Shown: positions 17,074 to 26,617, numbered from the stretch's first letter. The stretch is 64,000 nucleotides of DNA from Acidovorax sp. FJL06 (GCF_003852545.1 NZ_QAJR01000002.1:37096-101095), one strand, 5' to 3'. A program made the numbers and translations. Notes: a model not told the origin generated them from the letters alone.

Positions 17074-19164
17074 ATGACGTCATCCGCCCGCAAACTCTTC
17101 GTTACCACCGCCCTGCCGTATGCCAACGGCAACTTCCACATCGGCCACATCATGGAATACATCCAGGCCGACATCTGGGTGCGGTTCCAGCGCATGCAGG
17201 GCAATGCGGTCAACTTTGTGGGCGCGGACGACACCCACGGCGCACCCATCATGATTGCCGCCGAAAAGGCGGGCAAGACGCCCCAGCAGTTCGTGGCCGA
17301 CATCGCCGCAGGCCGCAAGCAGTACCTGGACGGCTTTCACATCAGCTTTGACAACTGGCACAGCACCGATGCGCCCGAAAACCACGACCTGGCCCGCCAG
17401 ATCTACCGCGACCTGCGCGACCGCGCGGACGGCAGCCTGATCGAGGTGCGCACCATCGAACAGTTCTTCGACCCCGAGAAGAACATGTTCCTGCCCGACC
17501 GCTACATCAAGGGCGAATGCCCCAAGTGCCACGCCAAGGACCAGTACGGCGACAACTGCGAAGTGTGTGGCTCGGTCTATGCGCCCACCGACCTCATCAA
17601 CCCCTTCTCGGCCCTGTCGGGCGCCAAGCCCGAGCTGAAGAACTCCGAGCACTTCTTCTTCAAGCTCTCCGACCCGCGCTGCGTGGAGTTTCTGGAAAAC
17701 TGGACGCAGGATGGCAAATTGCAGCCCGAGGTGGCCAACAAGATCAAGGAATGGTTCAGCGTCCGCACCAACCCCGACGGCACCACCAGCGAAGGCCTGG
17801 GCGACTGGGATATCAGCCGCGACGCGCCCTACTTCGGCATCGAGATCCCCGATGCGCCGGGCAAATACTTCTATGTGTGGCTGGACGCGCCCGTGGGCTA
17901 CCTCGCCTCACTGAAGAACCTGCTCGAAAAGCGCGGCGAAAGCTACGACGCCTACATGGCCGACCCGGCGATGGAGCAGTACCACTTCATCGGCAAGGAC
18001 ATCGTCACCTTCCACACGCTGTTCTGGCCCGCCATGCTGCACTTCAGCGGCCGCAAGACGCCCAACAATGTGTTCGTGCACGGCTTCCTCACGGTGAACA
18101 ACGGCGAGAAGATGAGCAAGAGCCGGGGCACAGGCCTGGACCCGCTCAAGTACCTGAGCCTGGGCATGAACGCCGAATGGCTGCGCTACTACCTGGCGGC
18201 CAAGCTGTCGGCGCGCAATGAAGACATCGACTTCAACGCCGACGACTTCATGGCGCGCGTCAATAGCGACCTGATTGGCAAGTACGTGAACATCGCCAGC
18301 CGCGCCGCGGGCTTTTTGACCAAGCGCTTTGACGGCAAGCTCACCAGCGACTTCGGTGCCACGGGCGCCGCCCTGCTGGCCGAGGTGCGCGGCGCCAGCG
18401 ATGCGCTGGCCCAGATGTACGAAGCGCGCGAATACGGCAAGGCCACGCGCGAAATCATGCTGCTGGCCGACAAGGTCAACGCCTATGTGGACCAGAACAA
18501 GCCTTGGGATCTGGCCAAGGACGTGGCCAACAACCAGGCGCTGCACCAGGTGTGCTCGGTGCTCATCAACACCTTTGCCACGCTCACCCGCTACCTCTCG
18601 CCCGTGCTGCCTGGCCTGGCCCAGGCCGTGCAGGGTTTTGTGGGCGTGGACATGCAGCAGTGGCACGTGGCGGGCGACGTGCAGGCCATTGCGCCTTACC
18701 AGCACCTGATGCAGCGCGTGACGCCCGAGCAGCTGGAGGCATTGTTTGAGGCCCCAGCGCAAGCAGAACAAGCGCCAGCAGCTACAGAAACCGTAGCAGC
18801 ACCCGGTGGTGAGGAATTGGCCCCCACCATCACCATCGACGACTTCACCAAGATCGACCTGCGCATTGCGCTGATCGTGAACTGCGAGCCGGTCGAGGGT
18901 TCCACCAAGCTGCTGCGCCTGACGCTGGACGTGGGCGAAGGCCGCACACGCAATGTGTTCAGCGGCATTGCCAGCGCCTACAAGCCGGAAGACCTGGTGG
19001 GCAAACACACGGTGATGGTGGCCAACCTGGCGCCGCGCAAGATGAAGTTCGGCATCTCCGAAGGCATGGTGCTGGCCGCCAGCCATGGCGACGAGAAAGC
19101 CCACCCCGGCATCTACGTGCTCAACCCCTGGCCGGGCGCCACGCCCGGCATGCGAGTGCGCTGA
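17074..19164 (+). CDS. metG: Methionyl-tRNA synthetase
   Basis: 696-residue class I synthetase that charges tRNA-Met. The HIGH motif is H22-IGH25, a zinc-knuckle CPKCHAKDQ...CEVCG follows at about residues 149-166, and KMSKS lies at 346-350. The C-terminal EMAP-II-type tRNA-binding domain (about 585-696) indicates a dimeric enzyme. The linker before it is Ala/Gln/Glu-rich, and its DNA faintly resembles the AGCGCTTG repeats. The ATG at 17074 gives the expected N-terminus. It is followed closely by a small lipoprotein gene. Confidence 0.98.
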   Translation: MTSSARKLFVTTALPYANGNFHIGHIMEYIQADIWVRFQRMQGNAVNFVGADDTHGAPIMIAAEKAGKTPQQFVADIAAGRKQYLDGFHISFDNWHSTDAPENHDLARQIYRDLRDRADGSLIEVRTIEQFFDPEKNMFLPDRYIKGECPKCHAKDQYGDNCEVCGSVYAPTDLINPFSALSGAKPELKNSEHFFFKLSDPRCVEFLENWTQDGKLQPEVANKIKEWFSVRTNPDGTTSEGLGDWDISRDAPYFGIEIPDAPGKYFYVWLDAPVGYLASLKNLLEKRGESYDAYMADPAMEQYHFIGKDIVTFHTLFWPAMLHFSGRKTPNNVFVHGFLTVNNGEKMSKSRGTGLDPLKYLSLGMNAEWLRYYLAAKLSARNEDIDFNADDFMARVNSDLIGKYVNIASRAAGFLTKRFDGKLTSDFGATGAALLAEVRGASDALAQMYEAREYGKATREIMLLADKVNAYVDQNKPWDLAKDVANNQALHQVCSVLINTFATLTRYLSPVLPGLAQAVQGFVGVDMQQWHVAGDVQAIAPYQHLMQRVTPEQLEALFEAPAQAEQAPAATETVAAPGGEELAPTITIDDFTKIDLRIALIVNCEPVEGSTKLLRLTLDVGEGRTRNVFSGIASAYKPEDLVGKHTVMVANLAPRKMKFGISEGMVLAASHGDEKAHPGIYVLNPWPGATPGMRVR

Positions 19165-19177
19165 GCAAGGCGGCCCC

Positions 19178-19453
19178 ATGCGCCCTGTGGTGTACCGGGC
19201 GGCGATGGCCGCCATGCGAGCTCTGCCACTGTGGGCGGTGTTGCCCACGCTCACGGGCTGCACGGTGGTCGCAGTGGCCAGCACGGCCGTGAGCGTCACG
19301 GCCTCGGCCGTCGGGTTGGCGGCAGATGCCACGGTGGGCACCGTCAAAGTGGTGGGCAAGGGCGTGGGCATGGCGGCAGACGCGATGTCCAGCAGCCCGG
19401 CGCCGGACACCAGCGGCATCCAGATCCGCGAATCCATCCGGCCTGCGCCCTGA
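19178..19453 (+). CDS. Small lipoprotein with repeated hydrophobic Ala/Val segment
   Basis: 91-residue predicted lipoprotein. A signal peptide ends in the lipobox LTGC, and the mature part is rich in VAVASTAVSV and VGLAADATVGTVKVVGKGVG-like sequence with a short Pro-rich tail. It resembles a small lipoprotein family (NF038104-like) seen in Comamonadaceae; function unknown. It begins 13 bases after metG and could be read from the same transcript. ATG 19178 is preferred; ATG 19205 or 19214 would give a shorter signal peptide. Confidence 0.72.
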   Translation: MRPVVYRAAMAAMRALPLWAVLPTLTGCTVVAVASTAVSVTASAVGLAADATVGTVKVVGKGVGMAADAMSSSPAPDTSGIQIRESIRPAP

Positions 19454-19487
19454 GCAACGCCCACACCCTGCGGGCTGCAGCGCCCCT

Positions 19488-20150
19488 TCAGCCTCCCGTG
19501 TACCGCCCCGGCCGGTGGCTGATCCACAAAAAGCCGCTCATCACCAGCACGGCCAGCACCGAGTAGGCCACGCGTTCCACCGGCACCACACACAGCGCCA
19601 GCAGCACCACGGTGCCGTCGATCATCATCTGCACCTTGCCGGCCCGCATGCCGTAGCGGCTTTGCAGGTACAACGACACCACGGTGGCCCCGCCCAGGCT
19701 GGAGCGGTGGCGCGCCAGGAACAGGCAGCCCGTGCCCAGCAGCAGCCCGCCCAGCAGGGAGGCGAACAGCGGGTTGAGGTAGTCCACATGCATCACATGC
19801 GGGAACAGCTCGGTCAGCAGCGACAGCAGGGCCACACACACAAAGGTCTTGAGGGTGAACTCGCGCCCCATGCGCGTGAAGGCGAACCAGTAGAACGGCA
19901 GGTTGACCACAAAGAACAGCTTGCCGAACGAGATGCCGGTGACGTAGTGCAGCAAAAACGCCGCCCCCGCCGTGCCCCCCACCAGCAGCCCCGCCTGGTT
20001 GAACAGCATGAGCGCCATGGCCACGAACAGCGTGCCGGCAAACAGGGCCTGGGCGTCTTCGAACGCGCCGTGGCGCAAGGTGGCCGCCTGGGCGGCGGCA
20101 TCCACGGCGGAAGCGGAGGTGGGGGTGTCGGGCATGGGGGATTCAACCAT
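19488..20150 (-). CDS. YitT family membrane protein
   Basis: 220-residue inner-membrane protein with about five hydrophobic helices and the YitT/DUF161 hallmarks FNQAGLLVGGTAG, LNPLFASLLGGLLLGTG and RHRSSLGGATVVSLYLQ. It lacks the C-terminal DUF2179 domain of the longer Bacillus proteins. No transported substrate is established for the family. It is transcribed divergently from the SulP gene, sharing a roughly 300-base upstream region. ATG 20150 is chosen, with ATG 20135 as an alternative; neither has a strong ribosome site. Confidence 0.87.
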   Translation of the reverse strand: MVESPMPDTPTSASAVDAAAQAATLRHGAFEDAQALFAGTLFVAMALMLFNQAGLLVGGTAGAAFLLHYVTGISFGKLFFVVNLPFYWFAFTRMGREFTLKTFVCVALLSLLTELFPHVMHVDYLNPLFASLLGGLLLGTGCLFLARHRSSLGGATVVSLYLQSRYGMRAGKVQMMIDGTVVLLALCVVPVERVAYSVLAVLVMSGFLWISHRPGRYTGG

Positions 20151-20446
20151 GGAGGGTCGGAAGTCGTCGGTCGGAAGACAAGGCCTGGGCCCAGAAAACG
20201 CGGCACTGGCCCCACCGGGGCTTGCAAACAACATGCCACGACCTGCCAACCTTGCACCGGGGCCAAGGCCGCATGCATTTCCAGGCGCCAGCGCTGGCGG
20301 GGATTGCGCAACAAGCTATAAAAAACAGAGCAACCTCCAGATTCTACGGGGCCAGGGGCTGCGGCATGGCACGCAAGCTGCTTGGCCCCGGGGCCCAGGC
20401 TCCCTACACTGAAACCCGTCACACTGCCCCGAAAGCGCCCGCCACC
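20151..20446. promoter_or_regulatory. Divergent intergenic region between yitT-like and sulP-like genes
   Basis: This 296-base stretch contains no convincing gene. A short A/T-rich patch (about 20310-20340, CAAGCTATAAAAAACAGAG) is a degenerate relative of the dispersed AGCGCTTG repeats and could also provide promoter-like sequence. No specific operator is recognisable. Confidence 0.4.
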
Positions 20447-22117
20447 ATGCCACTGAGCTTTGCCTTCCGCCCCCGCCTGCTCGATGCACTGCGCAGCTAC
20501 GACAGAAGCCGCTGGCTGGCCGATGTGGGCGCGGGTGTCACGGTGGGCATTGTGGCGCTGCCGCTGGCCATGGCGTTTGCGATTGCCAGCGGGCTCAAGC
20601 CCGAGGCGGGGCTGTGGACGGCGATCATCGCGGGCTTCCTGGTCTCGGCGCTGGGCGGCACCAACGTGCAGATCGGCGGACCAGCGGGCGCCTTCATCGT
20701 CATCGTGTACGGCATCGTGGAGCGCTACGGCGTGGCCAACCTGCTGATCTCCACCGCCTGCGCGGGCGTGCTGCTGGTGCTGCTGGGCCTGTTCCGGCTG
20801 GGCACGCTGGTGCGCTTTGTGCCGGTGAGCATCGTGATCGGCTTCACCAACGGCATTGCGGTGCTGATCGCGCTGTCGCAGGTGAAGGACTGGCTGGGCC
20901 TGTCGATTGACCGCATGCCGGGCAATTTTTTCTCGCAGATCAGCACGCTCGCACAGCACCTGGACAGCTTCAACCCCCATGCATTCGGGCTGGGCGCGGC
21001 CTGCGTGGCGGGCCTGTTCCTGTGGCCCCGGCTCACGATGAAGGAATCGCCCGTGATGCGGGTGCTGGAGCAGCACACGGTGCGCACGTTTGCGCGTGTG
21101 CCCGCGCCCGTGGTGGCCCTGGTCACGCTGAGCCTGCTGGCCTGGGCGCTCCAGCTGCCGGTGGAGACCATCGGCTCGCGCTTTGGCGGCATTCCGCAGG
21201 CGCTGCCAGTGTTTGCGCTGCCCGATTTCTCGTGGGACACGGTGCGCCTGCTGGTCACGCCCACGCTCACCATTGCGCTCTTGGGCGCCATCGAATCGCT
21301 GCTGTGCGCCCGCGTGGCCGACCAGTTGGCCACGGATGCGCACCACAAGAAACACGACCCCAACCAGGAGCTGGTGGCCCAGGGCCTGGCCAACATCGTG
21401 GTGCCGTTTTTTGGCGGCATGCCGGCCACGGGCACCATCGCGCGCACGGTGACCAACATCCGCTCGGGCGCCACCTCGCCCATCGCGGGCATGGTGCATG
21501 CGCTCACGCTGGCCGTGATCGTGCTGGTGGCGGCGCCGCTGGCGCTGCACATCCCGCTGGCGGTGCTGGCGGGCATTCTGCTGTTCGTGGCCTGGAACAT
21601 GGGCGAGTGGCACGAGTTTGTGCGCCTCAAGCACTTCAGCAACCACTACCGGCTGCTGATGCTGGGCACGTTTTTCCTCACGGTGGTGTTCGACCTCACG
21701 GTGGCGGTGGAGGTGGGGCTGTTCATGGCCTGCGCGCTGTTTGTGCGGCGCATGAGCGCGCTGTTCCGCGTGGAGCGGCAGCCTGAAACCGAGAGCGCCA
21801 CCGCCGGGCAACCCACCGCCCGCCCCGCCACCACCTGGCGCCTGCACGGCGCGCTGTTCTTTGGCGCCGCCGCCAAGCTCGACGCCATCGTCCAGGCCGT
21901 GGAAGCCGGCTCGCCGGGCCTGGAAGTGGTGCTGGACGCGAGCGAACTGGTGGCGCTGGACACTACCGGGCTCGATGCGCTGGCCCAGGTGCTCAAGGCC
22001 GTGGCGGCGCGCGGCGGGCGGCTCTACATCGAGCACCTGCATGAGCAGCCGCGCTCGCTCATCGAGCGCTCGGGCTTTGGCGCGCGGCTGGCCGCGCAGG
22101 AGGACGTGCCAGTCTGA
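20447..22117 (+). CDS. SulP family anion transporter with STAS domain
   Basis: 556-residue inner-membrane carrier. About 10-12 transmembrane segments fill residues 25-430, with SulP signatures GGTNVQIGGPAGAF, VPVSIVIGFTNGIAVLI and GMPATGTIARTVTN. A cytoplasmic STAS domain covers about 460-550 (VVLDASELVALDTTGLDAL). SulP proteins carry sulfate, bicarbonate or dicarboxylates, and the substrate cannot be read from this sequence. No carbonic anhydrase is adjacent. ATG 20447 is chosen so that the protein begins just before the amphipathic start of the first helix. Confidence 0.92.
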   Translation: MPLSFAFRPRLLDALRSYDRSRWLADVGAGVTVGIVALPLAMAFAIASGLKPEAGLWTAIIAGFLVSALGGTNVQIGGPAGAFIVIVYGIVERYGVANLLISTACAGVLLVLLGLFRLGTLVRFVPVSIVIGFTNGIAVLIALSQVKDWLGLSIDRMPGNFFSQISTLAQHLDSFNPHAFGLGAACVAGLFLWPRLTMKESPVMRVLEQHTVRTFARVPAPVVALVTLSLLAWALQLPVETIGSRFGGIPQALPVFALPDFSWDTVRLLVTPTLTIALLGAIESLLCARVADQLATDAHHKKHDPNQELVAQGLANIVVPFFGGMPATGTIARTVTNIRSGATSPIAGMVHALTLAVIVLVAAPLALHIPLAVLAGILLFVAWNMGEWHEFVRLKHFSNHYRLLMLGTFFLTVVFDLTVAVEVGLFMACALFVRRMSALFRVERQPETESATAGQPTARPATTWRLHGALFFGAAAKLDAIVQAVEAGSPGLEVVLDASELVALDTTGLDALAQVLKAVAARGGRLYIEHLHEQPRSLIERSGFGARLAAQEDVPV

Positions 22118-22148
22118 CGCGAATTCGCATTCAATCCATAAGAACCAA

Positions 22149-22207
22149 CCGTTCGGGCTGAGCGAGTCGAAGCCCCACGCGGCGCTTCGACCAACTCAGC
22201 GTGAACG
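22149..22207. repeat. REP-like palindrome (GGGCTGAGC family), copy 2
   Basis: CCGTTCGGGCTGAG at the left pairs with CTCAGCGTGAACGG at the right, with an inner GTCGAAG/CTTCGAC pair. It resembles the copy at 15638-15720 and again lies between convergent genes, here sulP and a BamE-like lipoprotein. Confidence 0.75.
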
Positions 22208-22247
22208 GATGGATGTCCTTGGATGCATATCGGCCTGGGGTCTGCGG

Positions 22248-22760
22248 CTACTTGCCGCCCTTGAACTCTGGCGCATCCAGGTCCGCACCGGTCTGCGTGC
22301 GCAGCACCACATGGTCGGGCCCATAGACCACCGTGAACACCTTGGCCTGGTTGGGCGCCTCCAGGTAGCGCCAGTCGGCCCAGGTTTCCTTCTTCAATTC
22401 ATAGGGCGTGGCCTTGGCGGGCTTGCCCAGCAGGCGGCGCACCTCGTCCATGCGCTGGCCGGGCAGCACGCGCGCAAAGTTTTCGGGCGTGAGCACCTGG
22501 CGCAGCGCCACCATGCGGCCATCGGTGCCGATGGTGATCATGTAGTTGACCTGGCCGGCGGGCTGGCGGTTGTACTCGAAGGTGCGCGCGCCGCCGGGCT
22601 CGTCCCAGACGTTCTCGGGCGCGCCAAAACGGTCGCGCACATCGGCTTCGGTCGACACGCCCTCCTTCAGTTCGCTGATGCGCTGGGGGTCGCAGGCGGT
22701 GAGTGCCAGCAGGCAAAAAGCGGCAGCCGCTGCGGTGGCGGCGCGATATATCAAGGGCAT
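22248..22760 (-). CDS. BamE/SmpA-like outer-membrane lipoprotein
   Basis: 170 residues with a signal peptide and lipobox (LTAC, about residues 20-23), then a domain of the SmpA/OmlA (BamE) fold: ISELKEGVSTEADVRDRFG, followed by a second related unit LPGQRMDEVRRLLGKP. BamE assists outer-membrane beta-barrel assembly. This protein has two such units and may be a paralogue, so its role is only inferred. It starts 43 bases from the divergent DUF3460 gene, which constrains both promoters. Confidence 0.8.
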   Translation of the reverse strand: MPLIYRAATAAAAAFCLLALTACDPQRISELKEGVSTEADVRDRFGAPENVWDEPGGARTFEYNRQPAGQVNYMITIGTDGRMVALRQVLTPENFARVLPGQRMDEVRRLLGKPAKATPYELKKETWADWRYLEAPNQAKVFTVVYGPDHVVLRTQTGADLDAPEFKGGK

Positions 22761-22803
22761 AGGGGCTCCCGGTAAAATCCACGAAAACCGAGGTTAACAG
22801 TCC

Positions 22804-23010
22804 ATGTCCATTTTCCGCCGCCCCGATTACCAATCCGACGCCACCCAGTTCATCAACCAGCTCAAGTCCAGCCGCCCCGAGCTGGACCAGCAGCAACAGG
22901 CCGGCCGTGCCCTGCTGTGGGACAAGCAGGTGGACCGCAAGGTCTGGGGCGAGTACCGCGAAGGCCAGGTCGCGCAAAAGCCCTACGTCTACCAGACGAA
23001 CGCCGATTAA
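22804..23010 (+). CDS. DUF3460 family small protein
   Basis: 68-residue soluble protein of a short betaproteobacterial family; the N-terminus MSIFRRPDYQSDATQFI and the closing KPYVYQTNAD are characteristic. It contains a DxxxKVWGEY motif but no known catalytic site, and no function is established. The conserved position just before scpA suggests co-transcription with segregation genes, though a dispersed repeat separates the two here. Confidence 0.85.
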   Translation: MSIFRRPDYQSDATQFINQLKSSRPELDQQQQAGRALLWDKQVDRKVWGEYREGQVAQKPYVYQTNAD

Positions 23011-23020
23011 GCATCCCATT

Positions 23021-23070
23021 GGCCTCTAGCGCTTGCCCATCAAGCGCTGACAGCTCATATTTTAATAGCA
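23021..23070. repeat. AGCGCTTG-family dispersed repeat between DUF3460 and scpA
   Basis: Contains CTAGCGCTTG-CCCAT-CAAGCGCTGACAG followed by an A/T-rich arm ending ATAGCA. This is one of the clearest copies and serves as a reference for the degenerate ones. It ends five bases before the scpA start, so it probably carries the scpA ribosome-binding region. Confidence 0.8.
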
Positions 23071-23074
23071 CCCA

Positions 23075-23938
23075 ATGACCACCGCGAACGCAGCCGACAC
23101 GGCCGATTCGCCGGACATGCCCGCCCTGGATGCGGCGGGCATGCCCGACGTGGTGGACCAGGTGGCGCTGGCGCGCCTGTATGGCGAGCCGCTGTTTGCG
23201 CTGCCCACCGACCTGTACATCCCGCCCGACGCGCTCGAAGTCTTCCTCGAAGCCTTTGAAGGCCCGCTCGACTTGCTGCTGTACCTGATCCGCAAGCAGA
23301 ACTTCAACATCCTCGACATCCCCATGGTGGGGGTGACCAAACAGTACCTGGCGTATGTGGACGAGATCCGCAGCCGCAACCTGGAGCTGGCGGCAGAGTA
23401 TTTGCTGATGGCGGCAATGCTCATCGAGATCAAGTCGCGCATGCTGCTGCCGCCCAAGAAGCAGGCAGAAGGCGAAGAACCCGAAGACCCGCGCGCAGAG
23501 CTGGTGCGCCGCCTGCTCGAATACGAGCAGATGAAGATGGCCGCCGCCCGCCTGGGGCAGATGCCGCAGTACGGCCGCGACTTCCTGAAAGCCCAGGTCT
23601 ACATCGAGCAGAGCCTGCAGCCGCGCTTCCCGGACGTGCATGTGGTGGAGCTGCAAGACGCCTGGCGCGACATCCTGAAGCGCGCCAAGCTCGTGCAGCA
23701 CCACCGGATCACGCGCGAAGAACTGAGCGTGCGCGAATACATGAGCATGGTGCTCAAGACGCTGCAGGGCCGCCGCTTTGTCGAGTTCGAGGAACTCTTC
23801 GAGCCTGAAAAAGGCAGCACCGTGCTGGTGGTCACCTTCATTGCGCTCCTGGAGCTGGCCAAAGAGACGCTGATCGAGATCACGCAGGCCGAGGCCTTCG
23901 CGCCCATTTACGTGCGCCTGGCCTATACCCCGGCCTAG
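23075..23938 (+). CDS. scpA: Segregation and condensation protein A
   Basis: 287-residue kleisin subunit of the bacterial SMC-ScpAB complex, which organises and separates chromosomes. The conserved core FEGPLDLLLYLIRKQNFNI begins near residue 65, with AAEYLLMAAMLIEIKSRMLLP after it and a winged-helix C-terminus (VVTFIALLELAKETLIEI). The N-terminal 50 residues are Asp/Ala-rich and longer than usual. scpB is not adjacent. The next gene, nadB, starts 59 bases downstream. Confidence 0.95.
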   Translation: MTTANAADTADSPDMPALDAAGMPDVVDQVALARLYGEPLFALPTDLYIPPDALEVFLEAFEGPLDLLLYLIRKQNFNILDIPMVGVTKQYLAYVDEIRSRNLELAAEYLLMAAMLIEIKSRMLLPPKKQAEGEEPEDPRAELVRRLLEYEQMKMAAARLGQMPQYGRDFLKAQVYIEQSLQPRFPDVHVVELQDAWRDILKRAKLVQHHRITREELSVREYMSMVLKTLQGRRFVEFEELFEPEKGSTVLVVTFIALLELAKETLIEITQAEAFAPIYVRLAYTPA

Positions 23939-23997
23939 GGCCTTCCATCACCGCCTGGCCGGTGGCCATGGCATTTCCCCTTTCCCCATCGCAAGCC

Positions 23998-25587
23998 ATG
24001 GCATCCCACGACTTCGACGTTCTCATCGTAGGCAGCGGCCTCGCCGGTCTCTCGGCCGCCCTGCACCTGGCGCCCACGCACCGCGTGGCCGTCATCACCA
24101 AGCGCACGCTGCAAGACGGCTCCAGCGGCTGGGCCCAGGGCGGCATTGCCGCCGTGCTGGCCGATGACGACAGCTTTGCCGCCCACATCGAAGACACGCT
24201 GGTGGCGGGCGCGGGCCTGTGCGATCTGGCCACCACACGCTTCGTGGTCGAGAACGCGCCCGCCTCCATCGCCTGGCTGCGCCAGCTGGGCGTGCCCTTC
24301 ACGCTCGAAGGCGACCAGTTGCACCTCACGCGCGAAGGCGGCCACAGCGCACGCCGCATTGCGCATGTGACCGACGCCACCGGCGCAGCGGTGCAGCGCA
24401 CGCTGATCGACGTGGTGCGCGCCACGCCCGGCATCACCCTGTTCGAGCAGCACACGCTGGTGGACCTGATCACGACCCGCAAGCTGGGTTTGCCAGGCCA
24501 CCGCTGCCTGGGCCTGTACGCGCTCGACAGCGACACCGATGAGGTCGTGACCTTCCGCGCGCCGCAAACCATCCTGGCCACGGGCGGCGCGGGCAAGGTG
24601 TACCTTTACACCACCAACCCCGACACCGCCACGGGCGACGGCATTGCCGCCGCCTGGCGTGCGGGCTGCCGCGTGGCGAACATGGAGTTCATCCAGTTCC
24701 ACCCCACGGGGCTGTACCACCCGCACGAAAAGTCCTTCCTCATCAGCGAAGCCGTGCGCGGCGAAGGCGGCAAATTGCTGCTGCCGCCCTCGGCCGGCGG
24801 CACCCGCTTCATGCTCGACCACGACCCGCGCGCCGAGCTGGCCCCGCGCGACGTGGTGGCCCGCGCCATCGACTTCGAGATGAAAAAGCACGGCCTCGAT
24901 TGCGTGCACCTCGACATCTCGCACCAGAGCCCCGCGTTTTTGCAGGAACATTTCCCCAACATCCTGGCCCACTGCGCCGCGCTGGGCATCGACATCACCA
25001 AGGAACCCATCCCGGTGGTGCCCACCGCGCACTTCACCTGTGGCGGCGTGTTGACCGACCTGGCCGGCCGCACCGACCTGCCCGGCCTGTACGCCGTGGG
25101 CGAGGTGGCCTGCACCGGCCTGCACGGCGCCAACCGCCTGGCCAGCAACTCGCTGCTCGAATGCATGGTGTTTGCGCGCGCAGCCGCCCAGGCCATTGCC
25201 GCTGCACCCACCGCCGCGCTGCCCGCCGTACCGGCCTGGGACGACAGCCGCGTCATCGACGCCGATGAGTCCGTCGTCATCTCGCACAACTGGGACGAGC
25301 TGCGCCGCTTCATGTGGGACTACGTGGGCATCGTGCGCACCAACAAGCGCCTGGAGCGCGCCGCGCACCGCATTGCCATGCTGCAGGGCGAGATAGAGGA
25401 GTTCTACGCGCACTTCCACATCACGCGCGACCTGCTGGAGCTGCGCAACCTGGTGCAGGTGGCCGACCTGATCGTGAAAAGCGCGCAGCTGCGCCGCGAA
25501 AGCCGGGGCCTGCACTACAGCCGCGACTACCCCGACATGGCGGCCCCCGCTGCCCCCACCCTCTTAGTCCCTCCGGTGCCCCGATGA
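23998..25587 (+). CDS. nadB: L-aspartate oxidase
   Basis: 529-residue flavoenzyme that oxidises L-aspartate to iminoaspartate, the first step of de novo NAD synthesis. Nearly all signatures are present: FAD-binding VLIVGSGLAGLSAA, SGWAQGGIAAV, the HPTGLYHP active-site segment, HFTCGGV and GLHGANRLASNSLLE. ATG 23998 (MASHDFDV) is preferred; ATG 23968 would add ten residues. Its partners nadA and nadC lie about 10 kb away on the other strand. The stop overlaps queE as ATGA. Confidence 0.97.
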   Translation: MASHDFDVLIVGSGLAGLSAALHLAPTHRVAVITKRTLQDGSSGWAQGGIAAVLADDDSFAAHIEDTLVAGAGLCDLATTRFVVENAPASIAWLRQLGVPFTLEGDQLHLTREGGHSARRIAHVTDATGAAVQRTLIDVVRATPGITLFEQHTLVDLITTRKLGLPGHRCLGLYALDSDTDEVVTFRAPQTILATGGAGKVYLYTTNPDTATGDGIAAAWRAGCRVANMEFIQFHPTGLYHPHEKSFLISEAVRGEGGKLLLPPSAGGTRFMLDHDPRAELAPRDVVARAIDFEMKKHGLDCVHLDISHQSPAFLQEHFPNILAHCAALGIDITKEPIPVVPTAHFTCGGVLTDLAGRTDLPGLYAVGEVACTGLHGANRLASNSLLECMVFARAAAQAIAAAPTAALPAVPAWDDSRVIDADESVVISHNWDELRRFMWDYVGIVRTNKRLERAAHRIAMLQGEIEEFYAHFHITRDLLELRNLVQVADLIVKSAQLRRESRGLHYSRDYPDMAAPAAPTLLVPPVPR

Positions 25588-26219
25588 CCTACAGCGTCAA
25601 AGAAATTTTCTACACCCTGCAAGGCGAAGGCGGCCAGGCGGGCACTCCGGCCGTGTTCTGCCGCTTTGCAGGCTGCAACCTCTGGACGGGCCGCGAGCAG
25701 GACCGTGCGCAAGCCATCTGCCAGTTCTGCGACACCGACTTTGTGGGCACCGACGGCACGCTGGGCGGCAAGTTCGAAACGGCCACGGCGCTGGCCGAGT
25801 TGATCGCCGCCCAATGGCCTGCGGGTGCGGGCCACCGGCTGGTGGTGCTGACCGGTGGCGAGCCCCTCCTGCAGGTCGATACGGCGCTCATCGACGCCCT
25901 GCACGCACAGCAATTCCGCATCGCGGTCGAAAGCAATGGCACCGTGGCGGCGCCCGAAGGCATCGACTGGCTGTGCATCAGCCCCAAGGCGGGCGCCCCG
26001 TGGGTGCAGCGCAGCGGGCAAGAGCTGAAACTCGTGTGGCCCCAGCCCGGCTTTGACCTGCTGGCGCTGGAGCAAGGCACGCAGTTCACCCACCGCTTTC
26101 TGCAGCCCATGGATGGCCTGCTGCAGCGCCAGAACACTGCCACCTGCATTGACGCCTGCCTGGCCCACCCCGCATGGCGATTGAGCCTGCAGACCCACAA
26201 GCTCACCGGCATCCGGTGA
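25584..26219 (+). CDS. queE: 7-carboxy-7-deazaguanine synthase
   Basis: 211-residue radical-SAM enzyme that contracts carboxytetrahydropterin to carboxydeazaguanine in queuosine precursor synthesis. The cluster Cys residues follow the C-x14-C-x2-C variant (GCNLWTG...ICQFCDTDF) used by one QueE subgroup instead of C-x3-C-x2-C. TGGEPLLQ and VESNGT binding motifs are present. It overlaps nadB by four bases and is followed 23 bases later by the queD gene that makes its substrate. Confidence 0.95.
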   Translation: MTYSVKEIFYTLQGEGGQAGTPAVFCRFAGCNLWTGREQDRAQAICQFCDTDFVGTDGTLGGKFETATALAELIAAQWPAGAGHRLVVLTGGEPLLQVDTALIDALHAQQFRIAVESNGTVAAPEGIDWLCISPKAGAPWVQRSGQELKLVWPQPGFDLLALEQGTQFTHRFLQPMDGLLQRQNTATCIDACLAHPAWRLSLQTHKLTGIR

Positions 26220-26242
26220 GCGGTTTTCTTTTTGGTTCCCGT

Positions 26243-26617
26243 ATGTTGTTCACCATCTCCCAGCGCTTCTTCTTCGACGCCGCCCACACCCTGCGCCGCG
26301 AGATCGAGGCCGAAGGCAGCCGCCGTGTGCATGGCCACACCTACCACGCCGAGGTCTTTTTGAGCGGCCCGCGCGACCCCGCCACCGGCATGGTGCTGGA
26401 CCTGGGCCTGCTGCGCCAGGGGCTGGCCGTGGTGCGCGAGCAGCTGGACCACCACATGCTCGACGACGTGCCCGGCCTGGGCACGCCCACGCTCGAAAAC
26501 CTCTGCCTCTTCATCGCCCAGGCCCTGCCTGCCGACCTGCGTGCCAGCGTGAGCCGCGTGCGCGTGTGGCGCGAGGCACTGGGCGACAGCTGCGTGCTGG
26601 ACTTCACCACGCCCTGA
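26243..26617 (+). CDS. queD: 6-carboxytetrahydropterin synthase-like protein (QueD family), catalytic Cys replaced by Ser
   Basis: 124-residue protein of the PTPS/QueD fold that would convert dihydroneopterin triphosphate to the QueE substrate. Zinc ligands are present: the His in FFFDAAHTL and both His residues of VHGHTY. The position four before the first His of HGH, which is the nucleophilic Cys in E. coli QueD (CGRLHGH), is Ser here (SRRVHGH). The C-terminal side has [12 protein letters not shown] and the closing acidic region. Adjacency to queE supports the assignment. Chemistry without that Cys is uncertain, and a different active-site residue or a related pterin activity is possible. 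Confidence 0.85.
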   Translation: MLFTISQRFFFDAAHTLRREIEAEGSRRVHGHTYHAEVFLSGPRDPATGMVLDLGLLRQGLAVVREQLDHHMLDDVPGLGTPTLENLCLFIAQALPADLRASVSRVRVWREALGDSCVLDFTTP

